In this document: one piece after another, positions 26,489 through 35,459 of the stretch
Layout: each line of letters starts with the position of its first letter
Position numbering within the stretch: the first letter of the stretch is position 1
NCBI RefSeq assembly: GCF_000312005.1
Contig: NZ_HE978588.1
Location: 2,016,656 to 2,054,635 of the forward strand
Length of the DNA: 37,980 nucleotides
Source: Cellulomonas massiliensis JC225
Lineage (GTDB): Bacteria; Actinomycetota; Actinomycetes; Actinomycetales; Cellulomonadaceae
Direction: 5' to 3'
The notes under the pieces: model-generated
What the model was told of the DNA's origin: nothing
The model's input: only the letters and a program-made list of their open reading frames with translations
Database searches by the model: none
Translations under genes and position numbers: made by a program

Positions 26489-27490
26489 GTGCCAGGTCCT
26501 CTTCGCTCCACCGAGACGGTGACGCGGGCCGCGGACATCGAGATCCCCACGCGGGGTCCTCGTGAGGACGCCCCCGCCGGCGAGCTCCCGGCACCGCTCG
26601 GCCCGCTCGCGGACTCGGACCGGATGCGCGCCGTCGCGCAGGCCGCCGGGCTGCGGCAGATGGGCGTGCGCCCGCCCCTGGTCCCGTACGTGCAGTCCGT
26701 CTGGCGCCGGCGCGCGTTCATCGCGACGCTCGGCCGGTCGAAGGCGTACGCCCGCAACCAGGGGTCGTACCTCGGCCAGCTGTGGAGCGTCCTCACGCCC
26801 CTGCTGAACTCGATCGTCTACGTCCTGGTGTTCGGGGTCCTCGTCGGCACCACCCGCGGGATGGCGAACCCCGTCGCGTTCATCGTGGTCGGCGTGTTCA
26901 TGTACCGCTTCTTCGACTCCTCGGTCATGGCCGCGTCGAAGGCGATCAGCGGCAACCTCAACCTCGTGCGCTCCGTGCACTTCCCGCGCGCGGTGCTCCC
27001 GCTGTCGACGAGCGTCACCGAGCTCACCACCGTCCTGCCGACCACGGCGGTGATGTGCGTGATCGTCTGGGCGTCGGGCCTGATCCCGAAGTACGCCGAC
27101 GAGCCGATCACCTGGCGCCTGCTGCTGCTGCCGGTCGCGATCGCGCTGCTGTGGCTGTTCAACACGGGCTGCGCGTTCCTCGTCGCGCGCTGGGTCGCGA
27201 TCACGCCCGACCTGAAGAACGTGCTGCCGTTCGTCCTGCGCTTCGTGTTCTACGCCTCCGGCGTGCTGTTCAGCATCGACCACTACGTGCGCGACCCCGC
27301 CCTCGCGGCGGTGCTCGGGTACCAGCCGATCGCCGTGTACCTGCACCTCGCGCGGGCGACCCTGCTCAACGAGCCCGAGATCCAGGTCGACCCGGTGATG
27401 TGGGCGTTCGGCGTGGGCTGGGCCCTGCTCTTCCTGCTCGTCGGGTTCGTCGTCTTCTGGCGCGGCGAGGAACGGTACGGTCGCGACTGA
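26489..27490 (+). CDS. ABC-2 type polysaccharide/teichoic acid exporter permease (Wzm/TagG-like)
   Basis: This 333-residue permease has a 70-residue cytoplasmic N-terminus and six predicted membrane helices. Typical family segments are NQGSYLGQLWSVLTPLL, FGVLVG, FIVVGVFMYRFFDSSV, SVHFPRAVLPLS and FVLRFVFYASGVLFSI. Wzm/TagG-type permeases export undecaprenyl-linked polysaccharide or teichoic acid after cytoplasmic synthesis. The start is uncertain: GTG 26489 is the first after the -10 box, GTG 26519 is an alternative, and neither has a strong ribosome binding site. The stop overlaps the start of the ATP-binding partner by one base (TGATG). It is the only dedicated exporter seen here and so the probable route for the locus's main polymer. 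Confidence 0.88.
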   Translation: MPGPLRSTETVTRAADIEIPTRGPREDAPAGELPAPLGPLADSDRMRAVAQAAGLRQMGVRPPLVPYVQSVWRRRAFIATLGRSKAYARNQGSYLGQLWSVLTPLLNSIVYVLVFGVLVGTTRGMANPVAFIVVGVFMYRFFDSSVMAASKAISGNLNLVRSVHFPRAVLPLSTSVTELTTVLPTTAVMCVIVWASGLIPKYADEPITWRLLLLPVAIALLWLFNTGCAFLVARWVAITPDLKNVLPFVLRFVFYASGVLFSIDHYVRDPALAAVLGYQPIAVYLHLARATLLNEPEIQVDPVMWAFGVGWALLFLLVGFVVFWRGEERYGRD

Positions 27491-28326
27491 TGAGCATCCC
27501 GGAGGAGATCGACTTCGAGGTCGACGCCGACGACCTCGAGCCCCTGCAGGAGCAGGAGCGCGAGCTCGGCGCCCCCTCGCTCGTCGTCGACGACCTGTAC
27601 GTCACGTACCGCGTGTTCGGCGGCAAGCGCGTCGGGGACCGCTCCGCGGGCCGCATGCAGCGCATGGTCAGCCGCGGGCGCCAGCACGTCGGCGGGCTGA
27701 CCTCGGTCGAGGCGGTGCGCGGGATCTCGTTCGTGGCGCGCCACGGCGAGTCCATCGGCATCGTGGGCGTGAACGGGTCGGGCAAGAGCACGCTGCTGCG
27801 CGCGATCGCCGGCCTCATCCCGCCGACGAAGGGCTCGGTCTACGTCTCGGGCGACCCGTCCCTGCTCGGGGTGAACGCCGCGCTCATCGGCGAGCTGACC
27901 GGCGAGCGCAACGTGATGCTCGGCGGGCTCGCGCTCGGCCTGACGCCCGACCAGGTGCGGGAGCGGTTCGACGACGTCGTGGACTTCGCCGGGATCGGCG
28001 ACGCGGTGTACCTGCCGATGAACTCCTACTCCTCCGGCATGGGCGCCCGGCTCCGCTTCGCGATCAGCGCCGCCGCCGTGCCGGACGTGCTCATGATCGA
28101 CGAGGCGCTCGCCACCGGCGACGCCGCGTTCCGCAAGAAGAGCAAGGCGCGCATCGACGGCATCCGGGACCAGGCCGGCACGGTGTTCCTCGTGAGCCAC
28201 TCGCTGCGCACCATCCTGAGCATCTGCTCGCGCACGCTGTGGATCCACCAGGGCCGGCTCGTCATGGACGGTCCGTCCGAGGCGGTGTGCGAGGCGTACC
28301 ACGCCTTCGTCCGCGCCCAGGACTGA
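27490..28326 (+). CDS. ABC exporter ATP-binding subunit (Wzt/TagH-like, short form)
   Basis: This 278-residue ATPase powers the neighbouring permease. Walker A is GVNGSGKST, the signature loop is the degenerate YSSGMGARLRFA typical of polysaccharide exporters, Walker B is VLMIDEALATGD and the H-loop is FLVSHS. A 60-residue acidic and basic N-terminal extension (EEIDFEVDADDLEPLQEQE) precedes the ATPase fold. It ends shortly after the ATPase, so there is no C-terminal carbohydrate-binding domain of the kind Wzt uses to recognise a terminated chain; chain-length control must differ. The ATG shares one base with the permease stop. A 17-base tandem repeat spans its stop codon. Confidence 0.92.
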   Translation: MSIPEEIDFEVDADDLEPLQEQERELGAPSLVVDDLYVTYRVFGGKRVGDRSAGRMQRMVSRGRQHVGGLTSVEAVRGISFVARHGESIGIVGVNGSGKSTLLRAIAGLIPPTKGSVYVSGDPSLLGVNAALIGELTGERNVMLGGLALGLTPDQVRERFDDVVDFAGIGDAVYLPMNSYSSGMGARLRFAISAAAVPDVLMIDEALATGDAAFRKKSKARIDGIRDQAGTVFLVSHSLRTILSICSRTLWIHQGRLVMDGPSEAVCEAYHAFVRAQD

Positions 28327-28347
28327 CGGACGCCCAGGACTGACCGA
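28314..28347 (+). repeat. 17-bp tandem duplication across the ABC ATPase stop codon
   Basis: CGCCCAGGACTGACGGA is followed directly by CGCCCAGGACTGACCGA (one mismatch). The first copy encodes the last residues and TGA of the ATPase gene; the second lies in its 3' region. Confidence 0.8.
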
Positions 28348-28371
28348 CCCGGCCCGGCCCGCCGCGGTCAG
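28340..28371. terminator. Palindrome at the convergent ABC ATPase / rmlC junction
   Basis: CTGACCG (28340-28346) and CGGTCAG (28365-28371) flank a GC-only loop of 18 bases. The right arm contains the rmlC stop. It is a weak terminator candidate. Confidence 0.3.
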
Positions 28372-28979
28372 GGGCGCAGCGAGCGCACCTGGTCCTGCGT
28401 CGGCAGGAGGCCGTCGGCGAGCGCCTGCGCCAGCGTCGGTGCCGCGGCGTCCTTCTCCGACAGCAGCGGCTGCAGGGCGGCGCCCGCGCGGTCGGCCGTC
28501 GGCCAGGCGATCGCCAGGTCGGGGTCGAGCGGGTGGATCCCGTGCTCGCCCGTCGGGTTGTACGGCGTCGAGCACAGGTACAGGACCGTCGAGTCGTCCT
28601 CCAGCGACATGAACGCGTGGCCGAGCCCCTCGCCGAGGTAGACGGCCCGCCGGTCCACGTCGTCGAGCAGGACGCTGTCCCACGTGCCGAAGGTGGGGGA
28701 GCCGACCCGGAGGTCCACGACCACGTCGAGGACGGCGCCGCGCGCGCACGTCACGTACTTCGCCTGCCCCGGCGGGACGTCCGCGAAGTGCACGCCGCGC
28801 ACCACCCCGGCGGCCGAGACCGACAGGTTGGCCTGCGCCAGCCCGAGGCCGTGGCCCACGTGCTCGGCGAACGGGGCCCCGGAGAACCACTCGAGGAAGA
28901 GGCCGCGCGGGTCCGGGAACTGGCGCGGCGTGACCTCCCACGCGCCGGGGACGGACAGCTCGCGGTAGGTGCCACTCAT
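28368..28979 (-). CDS. rmlC: dTDP-4-dehydrorhamnose 3,5-epimerase
   Basis: The third enzyme of dTDP-L-rhamnose synthesis, a cupin-fold epimerase of 203 residues. FPDPRGLFLEWF, VVRGVHFADVPPGQAKYV (catalytic His), VLDVVVDLRVGSPTFGTW (Asp) and VYLGEGLGHAFMSLED are recognisable RmlC segments. The C-terminal 35 residues form the usual extension. The ATG has GGAGGA about seven bases upstream. It lies 25 bases after the GT61 gene on the same strand and is probably co-transcribed with it from the promoter near 30851. Confidence 0.94.
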   Translation of the reverse strand: MSGTYRELSVPGAWEVTPRQFPDPRGLFLEWFSGAPFAEHVGHGLGLAQANLSVSAAGVVRGVHFADVPPGQAKYVTCARGAVLDVVVDLRVGSPTFGTWDSVLLDDVDRRAVYLGEGLGHAFMSLEDDSTVLYLCSTPYNPTGEHGIHPLDPDLAIAWPTADRAGAALQPLLSEKDAAAPTLAQALADGLLPTQDQVRSLRP

Positions 28980-29004
28980 GCGGGTCCTCCAGCTCGGGTG
29001 GGGG

Positions 29005-30792
29005 TCAACGGACGAGCTCGAGCAGCTCGTCGCGGAAGCGGGGCAGGTCGAAGGTCCAGTTCGACTTGAAGGCCTTGACGTCGTACCGGCCGCCGACGGT
29101 CGGCACGAGCGAGCGGCCCCAGAAGAAGTGGATGTCGTTCGCGTTCGCGGCGGCGAACAGCTCCTCGTTCGCGGCGGTGTAGGAGTCGCCGCTGATGACG
29201 ATCACGCGGGCGCCGGGGGCGAACATCATGTTGAACATGCCGCTGCCGGCGAACCCGGCGACCACGCGCGCCTGCGCGAACAGCGCGCGCTGCTCCGCGT
29301 ACGGGTACTGCTCGGGGAACACGACCGCGAAGCCGGCGTCGGCGAACAGCTGCTCGAGCTCGGGGGCCTGCAGGCAGTCACGCTTCCCCGACGGCCGGCG
29401 GGAGACGAAGATCTTCTCGGCCACGACCGGCGGGGCGACCGGCGGCAGGCCCGCCGAGAGGGCGGCCCACACCCGCGCGAGGTCGGGGTCGACGTAGTGC
29501 GGGTTCTCGAACTGCGGCGTGGCGGCGACGAGCTCCTCGACGTCCACCCACTCGCGCGGGCCGACGAGCTCGACGGCGTCCGGGTCGACGCCGAGCGCCT
29601 CGAAGATGGCGCGCTGGAACACCGGCAGCGTGGCGCCCTCGTCGCGGACGCTCACGAGCGGCACGAGGTCCCCGTCCAGCTCGCGCGCCCGCTCCCAGCC
29701 CCAGTACCGCGAGAGCACCTCGGTCGTGATGTGGCCGAAGTGGAACGGGAAGGCGCTGTCGAAGTAGTAGTAGCGGCCGTGCAGCGTCCGCTGCGCGACC
29801 GGCTGCGTGCGGGGCAGGTACCGGGCGAAGTCGGCGGTCGCCTGGCTCATCTGCTTGTTGCCGAGCACGCGCTGGTGGGGGTGCCGGAAGGAGTCCGGCA
29901 GCATGAGGTCGTCCTTGAGCAGCACCTGGCGCGCGGAGGCGCGCGGCCAGCGGTACAGCCGCAGCTCGCGCGGCGGGACGGCGAACGTGCGGCGCCCCGA
30001 GGCGATGGGGCCCTCGCCGTGCGAGGTGACGTCGGCGAGCGCCGTGAACGTCGTCGCGGGACGGACCTCGAGCACGCGGCCCCAGGAGTCGCCGTAGCGC
30101 GCGTCGAGCACGGCGTCCGCGTCCCAGTCGCGGAGCTTGGCGTAGTACTCGCCGGTGCGCCGCAGCAGCGCGCCCTGCGGGTCCAGGCGCACATGCTCGA
30201 TGCCGTCCGCGAGGTCGACGTCGGCCGGGCGGGCCGCCTTGCGGGTGGCCCGGTCGCCGCCGCGCAGGCCGGCCGCGAGCGTGAGCAGCCCCGCGACCGA
30301 GCGGTCGTCCCGCGCCGCGGGGTCGAACGCGCCCGCGACGGCCCACGCGCCGCCGGGGCGCACGGTGAACACGAGCCGGCGCAGGTGCACGACCGCGTCG
30401 CGCTCCCGGCGGCTCGCGTCGACGGCGAGGTCGAACCGGTCCAGCGTCCGCACCAGGGCGACGCGGTCCTCCAGGGACGCCGCCACGTGGACCCGCGCTC
30501 CGGGCGGCGCCTCGTCGGTCCACAGCCGCACGTCGTCCGCCCGGACCAGCACGTCGACACCCGCGTCGGGGCGGCGCGAGCGGATCTCGTCGACGCTGCG
30601 CTGCACGTCCAGGCCGTCGGCCAGCACGAGCACGCGGCGGACGTCGAGGTCCGCGGGCAGGGAGTCGACGAGCGACGCCACCCGCTCGCGCAGCCGGCGG
30701 GAGGCGCTCGGCGCGGCCGCGCGCGCCTCGTCGCGGCCGCGGCGCCGCGCCCTCGCCAGCAGACGTCGCAGTCGGACGAGCGGATCGGGCAC
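29005..30792 (-). CDS. Glycosyltransferase family 61 (DUF563-like) protein
   Basis: This 595-residue protein has an N-terminal half of unclear fold (about 1-240, Arg-rich at the start) and a C-terminal GT61-type domain (about 330-595). Supporting segments are YYFDSAFPFHFGHITTEVLSR, KIFVSRRPSGKRDCLQ, ELEQLFADAGFAVVFPEQYP and VVAGFAGSGMFNMMFAPGARV, the last being the donor-site core. Known GT61 enzymes transfer xylose, arabinose or GlcNAc. The Asp/Ser-rich N-terminal part contains an SAM-methyltransferase-like look (VLVLADG, AWAVAGAF) but no motif firm enough to call. GTG 30792 has GAGGAG about five bases upstream. It is followed by rmlC on the same strand and diverges from rmlD. Confidence 0.78.
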   Translation of the reverse strand: MPDPLVRLRRLLARARRRGRDEARAAAPSASRRLRERVASLVDSLPADLDVRRVLVLADGLDVQRSVDEIRSRRPDAGVDVLVRADDVRLWTDEAPPGARVHVAASLEDRVALVRTLDRFDLAVDASRRERDAVVHLRRLVFTVRPGGAWAVAGAFDPAARDDRSVAGLLTLAAGLRGGDRATRKAARPADVDLADGIEHVRLDPQGALLRRTGEYYAKLRDWDADAVLDARYGDSWGRVLEVRPATTFTALADVTSHGEGPIASGRRTFAVPPRELRLYRWPRASARQVLLKDDLMLPDSFRHPHQRVLGNKQMSQATADFARYLPRTQPVAQRTLHGRYYYFDSAFPFHFGHITTEVLSRYWGWERARELDGDLVPLVSVRDEGATLPVFQRAIFEALGVDPDAVELVGPREWVDVEELVAATPQFENPHYVDPDLARVWAALSAGLPPVAPPVVAEKIFVSRRPSGKRDCLQAPELEQLFADAGFAVVFPEQYPYAEQRALFAQARVVAGFAGSGMFNMMFAPGARVIVISGDSYTAANEELFAAANANDIHFFWGRSLVPTVGGRYDVKAFKSNWTFDLPRFRDELLELVR

Positions 30793-30850
30793 CGAGGCTC
30801 CTCGGGGTCGACGGCGTGGGGCGGACGCGGCGCGCTCGGCGGCCGCGGCG

Positions 30851-30856
30851 AGGATA
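30851..30856 (-). promoter_or_regulatory. -10 box TATCCT of the GT61-rmlC operon
   Basis: TATCCT on the minus strand predicts a start near 30844 and a leader of about 52 bases before GTG 30792. Confidence 0.45.
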
Positions 30857-30939
30857 CCGGCCCGGTCCGGCGGACCGCCCGGCACACGTGACACAGTAGG
30901 CGGTCGGTGCGGGACGGCCGCGCCGGACCAGGAGGTGTC

Positions 30940-31785
30940 GTGCGCGTCGTCGTGACCGGAGCAGGCGGGATGCTGGGGCAGGACGTCGTCGACGTCCTCG
31001 GGGCGTCGGGCCACCACGTCGAGGGCCTCGGGCGGGCCGACCTCGACGTCACCGACGAGCTCGGCGTGCTGGCCGCGGTGCGCGGCGCGGACGTCGTCGT
31101 GAACTGCGCCGCGTACACCGCGGTGGACGCGGCGGAGGACGACGAGGCCGCCGCCTTCGCGGTCAACGCGACGGCCGCGCAGCTGCTCGCGCGCGCGAGC
31201 CGGCGGGCGGGGGCGCGCCTGGTGCACGTGAGCACCGACTACGTGTTCGCGGGCGACGCCGACGTGCCGTACGCGGAGGACGCCCCGACGGCGCCTCGCT
31301 CGGCGTACGGGCGGACCAAGGCCGCGGGGGAGTGGGCGGTGCGCGCCGAGTGCCCCGACCACCTCGTCGTGCGCACGGCCTGGCTGTACGGCGCCGGCGG
31401 TCCGTGCTTCCCGCGGACCATCGCCCGGCTCGCGCGCGAGCGCGGCTCCGTCGACGTGGTCGACGACCAGGTGGGGCAGCCGACCTGGACCCGCGACCTC
31501 GCCGCGCTCGTCCTGCGGCTGCTGGACGCGGGGGCGCCGGCGGGCACCTACCACGGCACCGCGTCGGGTGCGGTGTCGTGGTTCGGGTTCGCGCGCGCCG
31601 TCGTGGCCGCCGCCGGGCTGGACGCCTCCGGCGTGGGGCCGACGACGAGCGACCGGTTCCCGCGCCCGGCGCCGCGGCCCGCGTACTCGGTGCTGGCGCA
31701 CGGCGCGCTCGAGCGGGCGGGCGTGGAGCCGATCGGCCCCTGGGAGCAGCGGTGGGACGCCGCGGCGGGCGAGGTGCTCGGCTGA
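30940..31785 (+). CDS. rmlD: dTDP-4-dehydrorhamnose reductase
   Basis: The last enzyme of dTDP-L-rhamnose synthesis reduces the 4-keto group with NAD(P)H. The 281-residue SDR has VVVTGAGGMLGQDVVDVLG at the N-terminus, VNCAAYTAVDAAEDD, VHVSTDYVFAG and the catalytic YGRTKAAGE (Tyr/Lys), followed by VVRTAWLYG and DDQVGQPTWTRDLA, all typical of RmlD. GTG 30940 is fixed by AGGAGG (30930-30935) four bases upstream and by the Rossmann strand. It is monocistronic, convergent with rmlA, and both genes end inside one palindrome. Confidence 0.95.
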   Translation: MRVVVTGAGGMLGQDVVDVLGASGHHVEGLGRADLDVTDELGVLAAVRGADVVVNCAAYTAVDAAEDDEAAAFAVNATAAQLLARASRRAGARLVHVSTDYVFAGDADVPYAEDAPTAPRSAYGRTKAAGEWAVRAECPDHLVVRTAWLYGAGGPCFPRTIARLARERGSVDVVDDQVGQPTWTRDLAALVLRLLDAGAPAGTYHGTASGAVSWFGFARAVVAAAGLDASGVGPTTSDRFPRPAPRPAYSVLAHGALERAGVEPIGPWEQRWDAAAGEVLG

Positions 31786-31817
31786 GGACGACGGCCGCGG
31801 GCGGCTCGCGCCTCAGC
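31781..31817. terminator. Palindrome holding both stop codons of rmlD and rmlA
   Basis: GCTGAGG (31781-31787) and CCTCAGC (31811-31817) are perfect complements, with an inner GCCG/CGGC pair. The left arm holds the rmlD TGA and the right arm the rmlA TGA. Confidence 0.45.
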
Positions 31818-32682
31818 GCTCCTCGGCGAGCAGCCGCAGCAGGTAGTCGCCGTAGCCGGACTTGCGCAGCGGCTCCGCCCGCTCGCGCAGCTCGTCGTCG
31901 CTGAGGAACCCGCGGCGCCAGGCCACCTCCTCGGGGACGCCGATGCGCAGGCCCTGGCGGCGCTCGACGGTCCGGACGTAGTCGGCCGCGTCGGTGAGCG
32001 AGTCGAACGTCCCGGTGTCGAGCCACGCCGTGCCGCGGGGGAGCACGCCGACCTGCAGGCGCCCGGCCTCCAGGTACGTGCGGTTGACGTCGGTGATCTC
32101 GTACTCGCCGCGCGCGGAGGGCCGCAGGTCGCGGGCGATCGCGACGACGTCGTTGTCGTAGAAGTACAGGCCCGGCACGGCGTAGCTGCTCTTCGGGCGC
32201 GCGGGCTTCTCCTCGATGGACAGCGCGCGGCCCTCGTCGTCGAACTCCACGACGCCGTACGCCGTCGGGTCCGCGACGCGGTAGGCGAAGACGGCGCCCC
32301 CGTCGACCGTCGAGAACCGCTGCAGCTGGGACCCGAGCCCGGGCCCGTAGAAGATGTTGTCGCCCAGGACGAGCGCGGCGTGGTCCGTCCCGACGAAGTC
32401 CGCGCCCAGGACGAACGCCTGCGCCAGGCCGTTCGGCTCCGCCTGCACGGTGTACGAGATGGACACGCCGAACTGCGAGCCGTCGCCCAGCAGCCGGCGG
32501 AACTGCTCCGCGTCGTGCGGCGTCGTGATGACCAGCACGTCGCGGATGCCCGCGAGGATCAGCGTCGAGAGCGGGTAGTAGATCATCGGCTTGTCGTAGA
32601 CGGGCACCAGCTGCTTGCTCACGCCCAGCGTGATGGGGTGCAGCCGCGTGCCGGAGCCGCCGGCCAGGATGATTCCGCGCAT
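31813..32682 (-). CDS. rmlA: Glucose-1-phosphate thymidylyltransferase
   Basis: The first enzyme of dTDP-L-rhamnose synthesis makes dTDP-glucose from dTTP and glucose-1-phosphate. The 289-residue protein opens with [22 protein letters not shown] and contains [46 protein letters not shown] and [11 protein letters not shown], the classic RmlA motifs. Length is typical. The ATG lacks a clear ribosome binding site; CAGACT seven bases upstream could be a -10 of a leaderless message, but it departs from TANNNT. It is divergent from the GT2-flippase operon. Confidence 0.95.
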   Translation of the reverse strand: MRGIILAGGSGTRLHPITLGVSKQLVPVYDKPMIYYPLSTLILAGIRDVLVITTPHDAEQFRRLLGDGSQFGVSISYTVQAEPNGLAQAFVLGADFVGTDHAALVLGDNIFYGPGLGSQLQRFSTVDGGAVFAYRVADPTAYGVVEFDDEGRALSIEEKPARPKSSYAVPGLYFYDNDVVAIARDLRPSARGEYEITDVNRTYLEAGRLQVGVLPRGTAWLDTGTFDSLTDAADYVRTVERRQGLRIGVPEEVAWRRGFLSDDELRERAEPLRKSGYGDYLLRLLAEER

Positions 32683-32750
32683 GGGGAGCAGTCTGGCGCA
32701 TGCCCGGACGGACCGGACGTGGTGCGCGTCACGCCGCGCCCGCCCGACGG

Positions 32751-32756
32751 TAGAGT
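32751..32756 (+). promoter_or_regulatory. -10 box TAGAGT of the GT2-flippase-methyltransferase operon
   Basis: TAGAGT predicts a start near 32763 and a leader of about 26 bases with AGGAC before ATG 32789. Confidence 0.45.
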
Positions 32757-32788
32757 CGGGCCCGCCCGCGCGGTGCGACAGGACGGTC

Positions 32789-33739
32789 ATGAAGGTCTTC
32801 ATCCAGATCCCTTGCCTCAACGAGGCCACGACGCTCCCCGCGGTGCTCGCGTCGATCCCCGAGCGGATCGACGGCGTGGACACCGTCGAGCTCCTCGTCG
32901 TGGACGACGGGTCGGACGACGGCACCGAGCAGGTCGCCCGCGACCACGGCGTCAAGCACGTGCTGCGGCACACCCGCACCATGGGCCTGGCCCGCTCGTT
33001 CCGCGACGGCGTCGACTACGCCCTCGCGCACGGGGCGGACGTCGTCGTCAACACCGACGGCGACAACCAGTACCCGCAGGAGCGCATCCCTGACCTCGTG
33101 CGGCCGATCCTCGAGGGCCGGGCGGACATCGTCATCGCCGACCGCCAGACGGCGACGATCGCGCACTTCTCGCCGTTCAAGAAGCTCATGCAGCGGGTCG
33201 GCAGCAGCGTCGTGAACCGCGCCGCGGACACCGACCTGCCCGACGCCGCGAGCGGGTTCCGGGCCTACTCGCGCGCGTCGCTCATGCGGCTGAACATCGT
33301 CACCGAGTTCAGCTACAGCATGGAGACGATCATCCAGGCGGGTCACAAGCGCCTGCGGATCGAGAGCCTCCCCGTGGTGACGAACCCGAAGACGCGGGAG
33401 TCCCGCCTGTTCCGCAACGACTTCCACCACATGGCGAAGTCGGCCTCCGCGATCGTGCGCAGCTACCTCATGTACAAGCCGACGCTGATCTTCACGACGC
33501 TCGCCGCCGTGTTCGGGGTCCTGGCGGCGATCCCCATGGTGCGGTTCCTGGTGCTGTGGGCGCGCGACGGCCACGCCGGCAACATCCAGTCGCTCATCTT
33601 CGGCGCGATCATGGCCGTCGCCGCGCTGCTCTCGGTCGCGCTCGGCGTGCTGTCCGACCTGCAGCGCACCAACCGGGTGCTGCTCGAGGACCAGCTCGAG
33701 CGGCTCAAGGAGATCCAGTACCGGCGATCCGGCGAATGA
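32789..33739 (+). CDS. GT2 glycosyltransferase, dolichyl-phosphate-mannose-synthase-like with two C-terminal TM helices
   Basis: This 316-residue enzyme has a GT-A domain (1-225) and two membrane helices (about 233-255 and 268-290). [36 protein letters not shown] and [20 protein letters not shown] show the nucleotide and DxD sites; [16 protein letters not shown] and [12 protein letters not shown] follow. Enzymes of this build load a sugar onto a polyprenyl phosphate at the cytoplasmic face for later flipping. AGGAC five bases before the ATG supports the start. It overlaps the next gene, a flippase-like membrane protein, by ATGA, which supports a lipid-linked-sugar pathway (inference). Sugar identity is unknown. 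Confidence 0.88.
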   Translation: MKVFIQIPCLNEATTLPAVLASIPERIDGVDTVELLVVDDGSDDGTEQVARDHGVKHVLRHTRTMGLARSFRDGVDYALAHGADVVVNTDGDNQYPQERIPDLVRPILEGRADIVIADRQTATIAHFSPFKKLMQRVGSSVVNRAADTDLPDAASGFRAYSRASLMRLNIVTEFSYSMETIIQAGHKRLRIESLPVVTNPKTRESRLFRNDFHHMAKSASAIVRSYLMYKPTLIFTTLAAVFGVLAAIPMVRFLVLWARDGHAGNIQSLIFGAIMAVAALLSVALGVLSDLQRTNRVLLEDQLERLKEIQYRRSGE

Positions 33740-34728
33740 CGGGCGCCTCCTCGGGCGAGGGCGGCGTCGCCGGCCGGCCGTGGGTGCGGGTGGCCGGCCG
33801 CCTCGTCGCGGTGGCCGCCGTCGCCCTGTGCGTGTGGGCCCTCGTGCAGCAGTGGGACGAGGTGGGCCCTGCCCTGCGCTCGGCCGACCTGCGCCTGGTC
33901 CTCGTCGCGCTCGTCCTCGCCGCGGCCGCGTCCCTGCTGCTCGCCCTGACGTGGTGGCGCACGCTCGTCGCCTTCGGCGTGCGGCGCGGGTTCGCCGACG
34001 TCGCCGCGTGGTACTTCGGCGGCGAGATCGGCAAGTACCTGCCGGGCGGCGTGTGGTCGGTGCTCGGGCGCGGCGAGCTGTCGCACCGCGACGGCGTCGA
34101 CCGGCGCACGAGCTGGGCGGCCACGGTCGTGGGGCTCGGCGCCACGGTCGTGGGCGGGGCGTGGTGCTGCGCCGTGCTCGGACCCGCCGCGGCCGCCGCC
34201 GGCGGCCCTGCCTGGGCGGCGTGGCTGGCCCTGGGCCTGCCCGTCGGGCTCGTCCTGCTGCACCCGCGCGTCGTGGGCGCCGGCCTGCGGGCGCTGCACG
34301 TGGTGGTGCGGGGCGAGCGCCTCGGGGCACCGCCGTGGCGGCGGATGGTCGTGGTCGCGCTCGTCTCGCTCGGCTCGTGGCTCCTCGTCGCGCTCGCCGC
34401 GGTGGTGGTCACGGACGCGCTCGGCTACGACCGCTCCGCCCCGGCCGTGGGCGTGGCGTCCGTCGCCGCCTGGACCGTCGGCCTGCTGGCGGTGCCGGTG
34501 CCGGCGGGGGCGGGCGTGCGCGAGCTGGTGTTCGCCGCGCTGAGCGGCCTCGGCGCGGGCGCCGGCGTCGCCGTGGCCGCGCTGTCCCGCCTGCTCTACG
34601 TCGTCGTGGACGCGCTCGGCGCCCTGGCGGCGTTCGCCTACCTGCGGGCGCGCGGGCCCGCGCCCGCACCGGCCGACACCCCCCGGCACGCACGGACCGA
34701 CGCACCCACGGACGACGGAGCCCCATGA
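33736..34728 (+). CDS. Flippase-like integral membrane protein (lysylphosphatidylglycerol synthase TM family)
   Basis: This 330-residue polytopic protein (about seven or eight helices) has the features of the LPG-synthase TM/AglD-associated family (UPF0104-like): AAWYFGGEIGKYLPGGVWSVLGR after the second helix, an internal LLHPRVVGAGL loop and PVPAGAGVRELVFAALSGLG near the C-terminus. Members lacking the catalytic domain of MprF are proposed lipid flippases. The last 20 residues are a hydrophilic tail (APADTPRHARTDAPTDDGAP). ATG overlaps the GT2 stop (ATGA) and its own stop overlaps the methyltransferase start in the same way. Probably flips the polyprenyl-phospho-sugar made by the GT2 (inference). 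Confidence 0.85.
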   Translation: MTGASSGEGGVAGRPWVRVAGRLVAVAAVALCVWALVQQWDEVGPALRSADLRLVLVALVLAAAASLLLALTWWRTLVAFGVRRGFADVAAWYFGGEIGKYLPGGVWSVLGRGELSHRDGVDRRTSWAATVVGLGATVVGGAWCCAVLGPAAAAAGGPAWAAWLALGLPVGLVLLHPRVVGAGLRALHVVVRGERLGAPPWRRMVVVALVSLGSWLLVALAAVVVTDALGYDRSAPAVGVASVAAWTVGLLAVPVPAGAGVRELVFAALSGLGAGAGVAVAALSRLLYVVVDALGALAAFAYLRARGPAPAPADTPRHARTDAPTDDGAP

Positions 34729-35459
34729 CCGACCGCTCGAGCCTCGCCGGCTCCGCGCTGCGCCTGACGAAGCGCGCCTACGTCGCGACGATGCACGGCG
34801 TCGGGCGCGGCCTGACCGCCGTGCACGCCCTGCCGTCCGACCCGCCGCCGCGCACGTCGCGCGCGCGCCACTGGCTGTGGAGCCTCAGGCACGTCTACGA
34901 CGTGCCGGCGCTCGCGGCGATGGACGTGCCGTGGTGGACGTACGACGCGATCGACGCCGTCGACGCGTGGCTCGCCGCGCGACCGGAGACGCGCGTGTTC
35001 GAGTACGGCTCCGGCGCGAGCTCGCTGTGGCTCGCGCGGCGGGCGACGAGCGTGCACTCGGTCGAGCACGACGCGGGCTTCGCGCGCTGGATGGAGCCCG
35101 AGTTCGCCCGGCACGCGAACCTCACCGTCGAGGTCGTCGAGGCCGAGCCCAGCGCGGCGCCCGTCGTGCCGTCGGCGAAGGAGGGCCAGGGCGGCCTCGA
35201 CTTCGCCCGCTACGTCGCGACGATCGACCGCGTCGGCGGCGCGTTCGACCTCGTCGTCGTGGACGGCCGGGCGCGGGAGGCGTGCCTCGCGCGGGCGGTC
35301 GAGCACCTGGCACCGGGTGGGCTCGTGGTGCTCGACAACAGCAGGCGCGCGCGCTACCGGGCGGCGGTCGCGGCCAGCGGCCTGGCCGAGCGGCGCACCA
35401 CCGGCCTGACCCCCACGCTGCCGTACCCGGAGCAGACGTCGCTCCTGCGCGCGCGCTGA
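34725..35459 (+). CDS. Class I SAM-dependent methyltransferase-like protein
   Basis: This 244-residue soluble protein shows VFEYGSGASSLWLARRATSVH (motif I, SAM binding), SVEHDAGFARWM (acidic residue after beta-2), FDLVVVDGRAREACL and HLAPGGLVVLDNS (motifs around beta-4 and beta-5). Such enzymes methylate sugars or small molecules; nothing fixes the substrate. It is the third gene of the operon, translationally coupled to the flippase-like gene by ATGA. Methylation of the lipid-linked sugar is the simplest guess (inference). Its stop lies in a palindrome shared with the convergent TIGR03089 gene. Confidence 0.8.
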   Translation: MTDRSSLAGSALRLTKRAYVATMHGVGRGLTAVHALPSDPPPRTSRARHWLWSLRHVYDVPALAAMDVPWWTYDAIDAVDAWLAARPETRVFEYGSGASSLWLARRATSVHSVEHDAGFARWMEPEFARHANLTVEVVEAEPSAAPVVPSAKEGQGGLDFARYVATIDRVGGAFDLVVVDGRAREACLARAVEHLAPGGLVVLDNSRRARYRAAVAASGLAERRTTGLTPTLPYPEQTSLLRAR

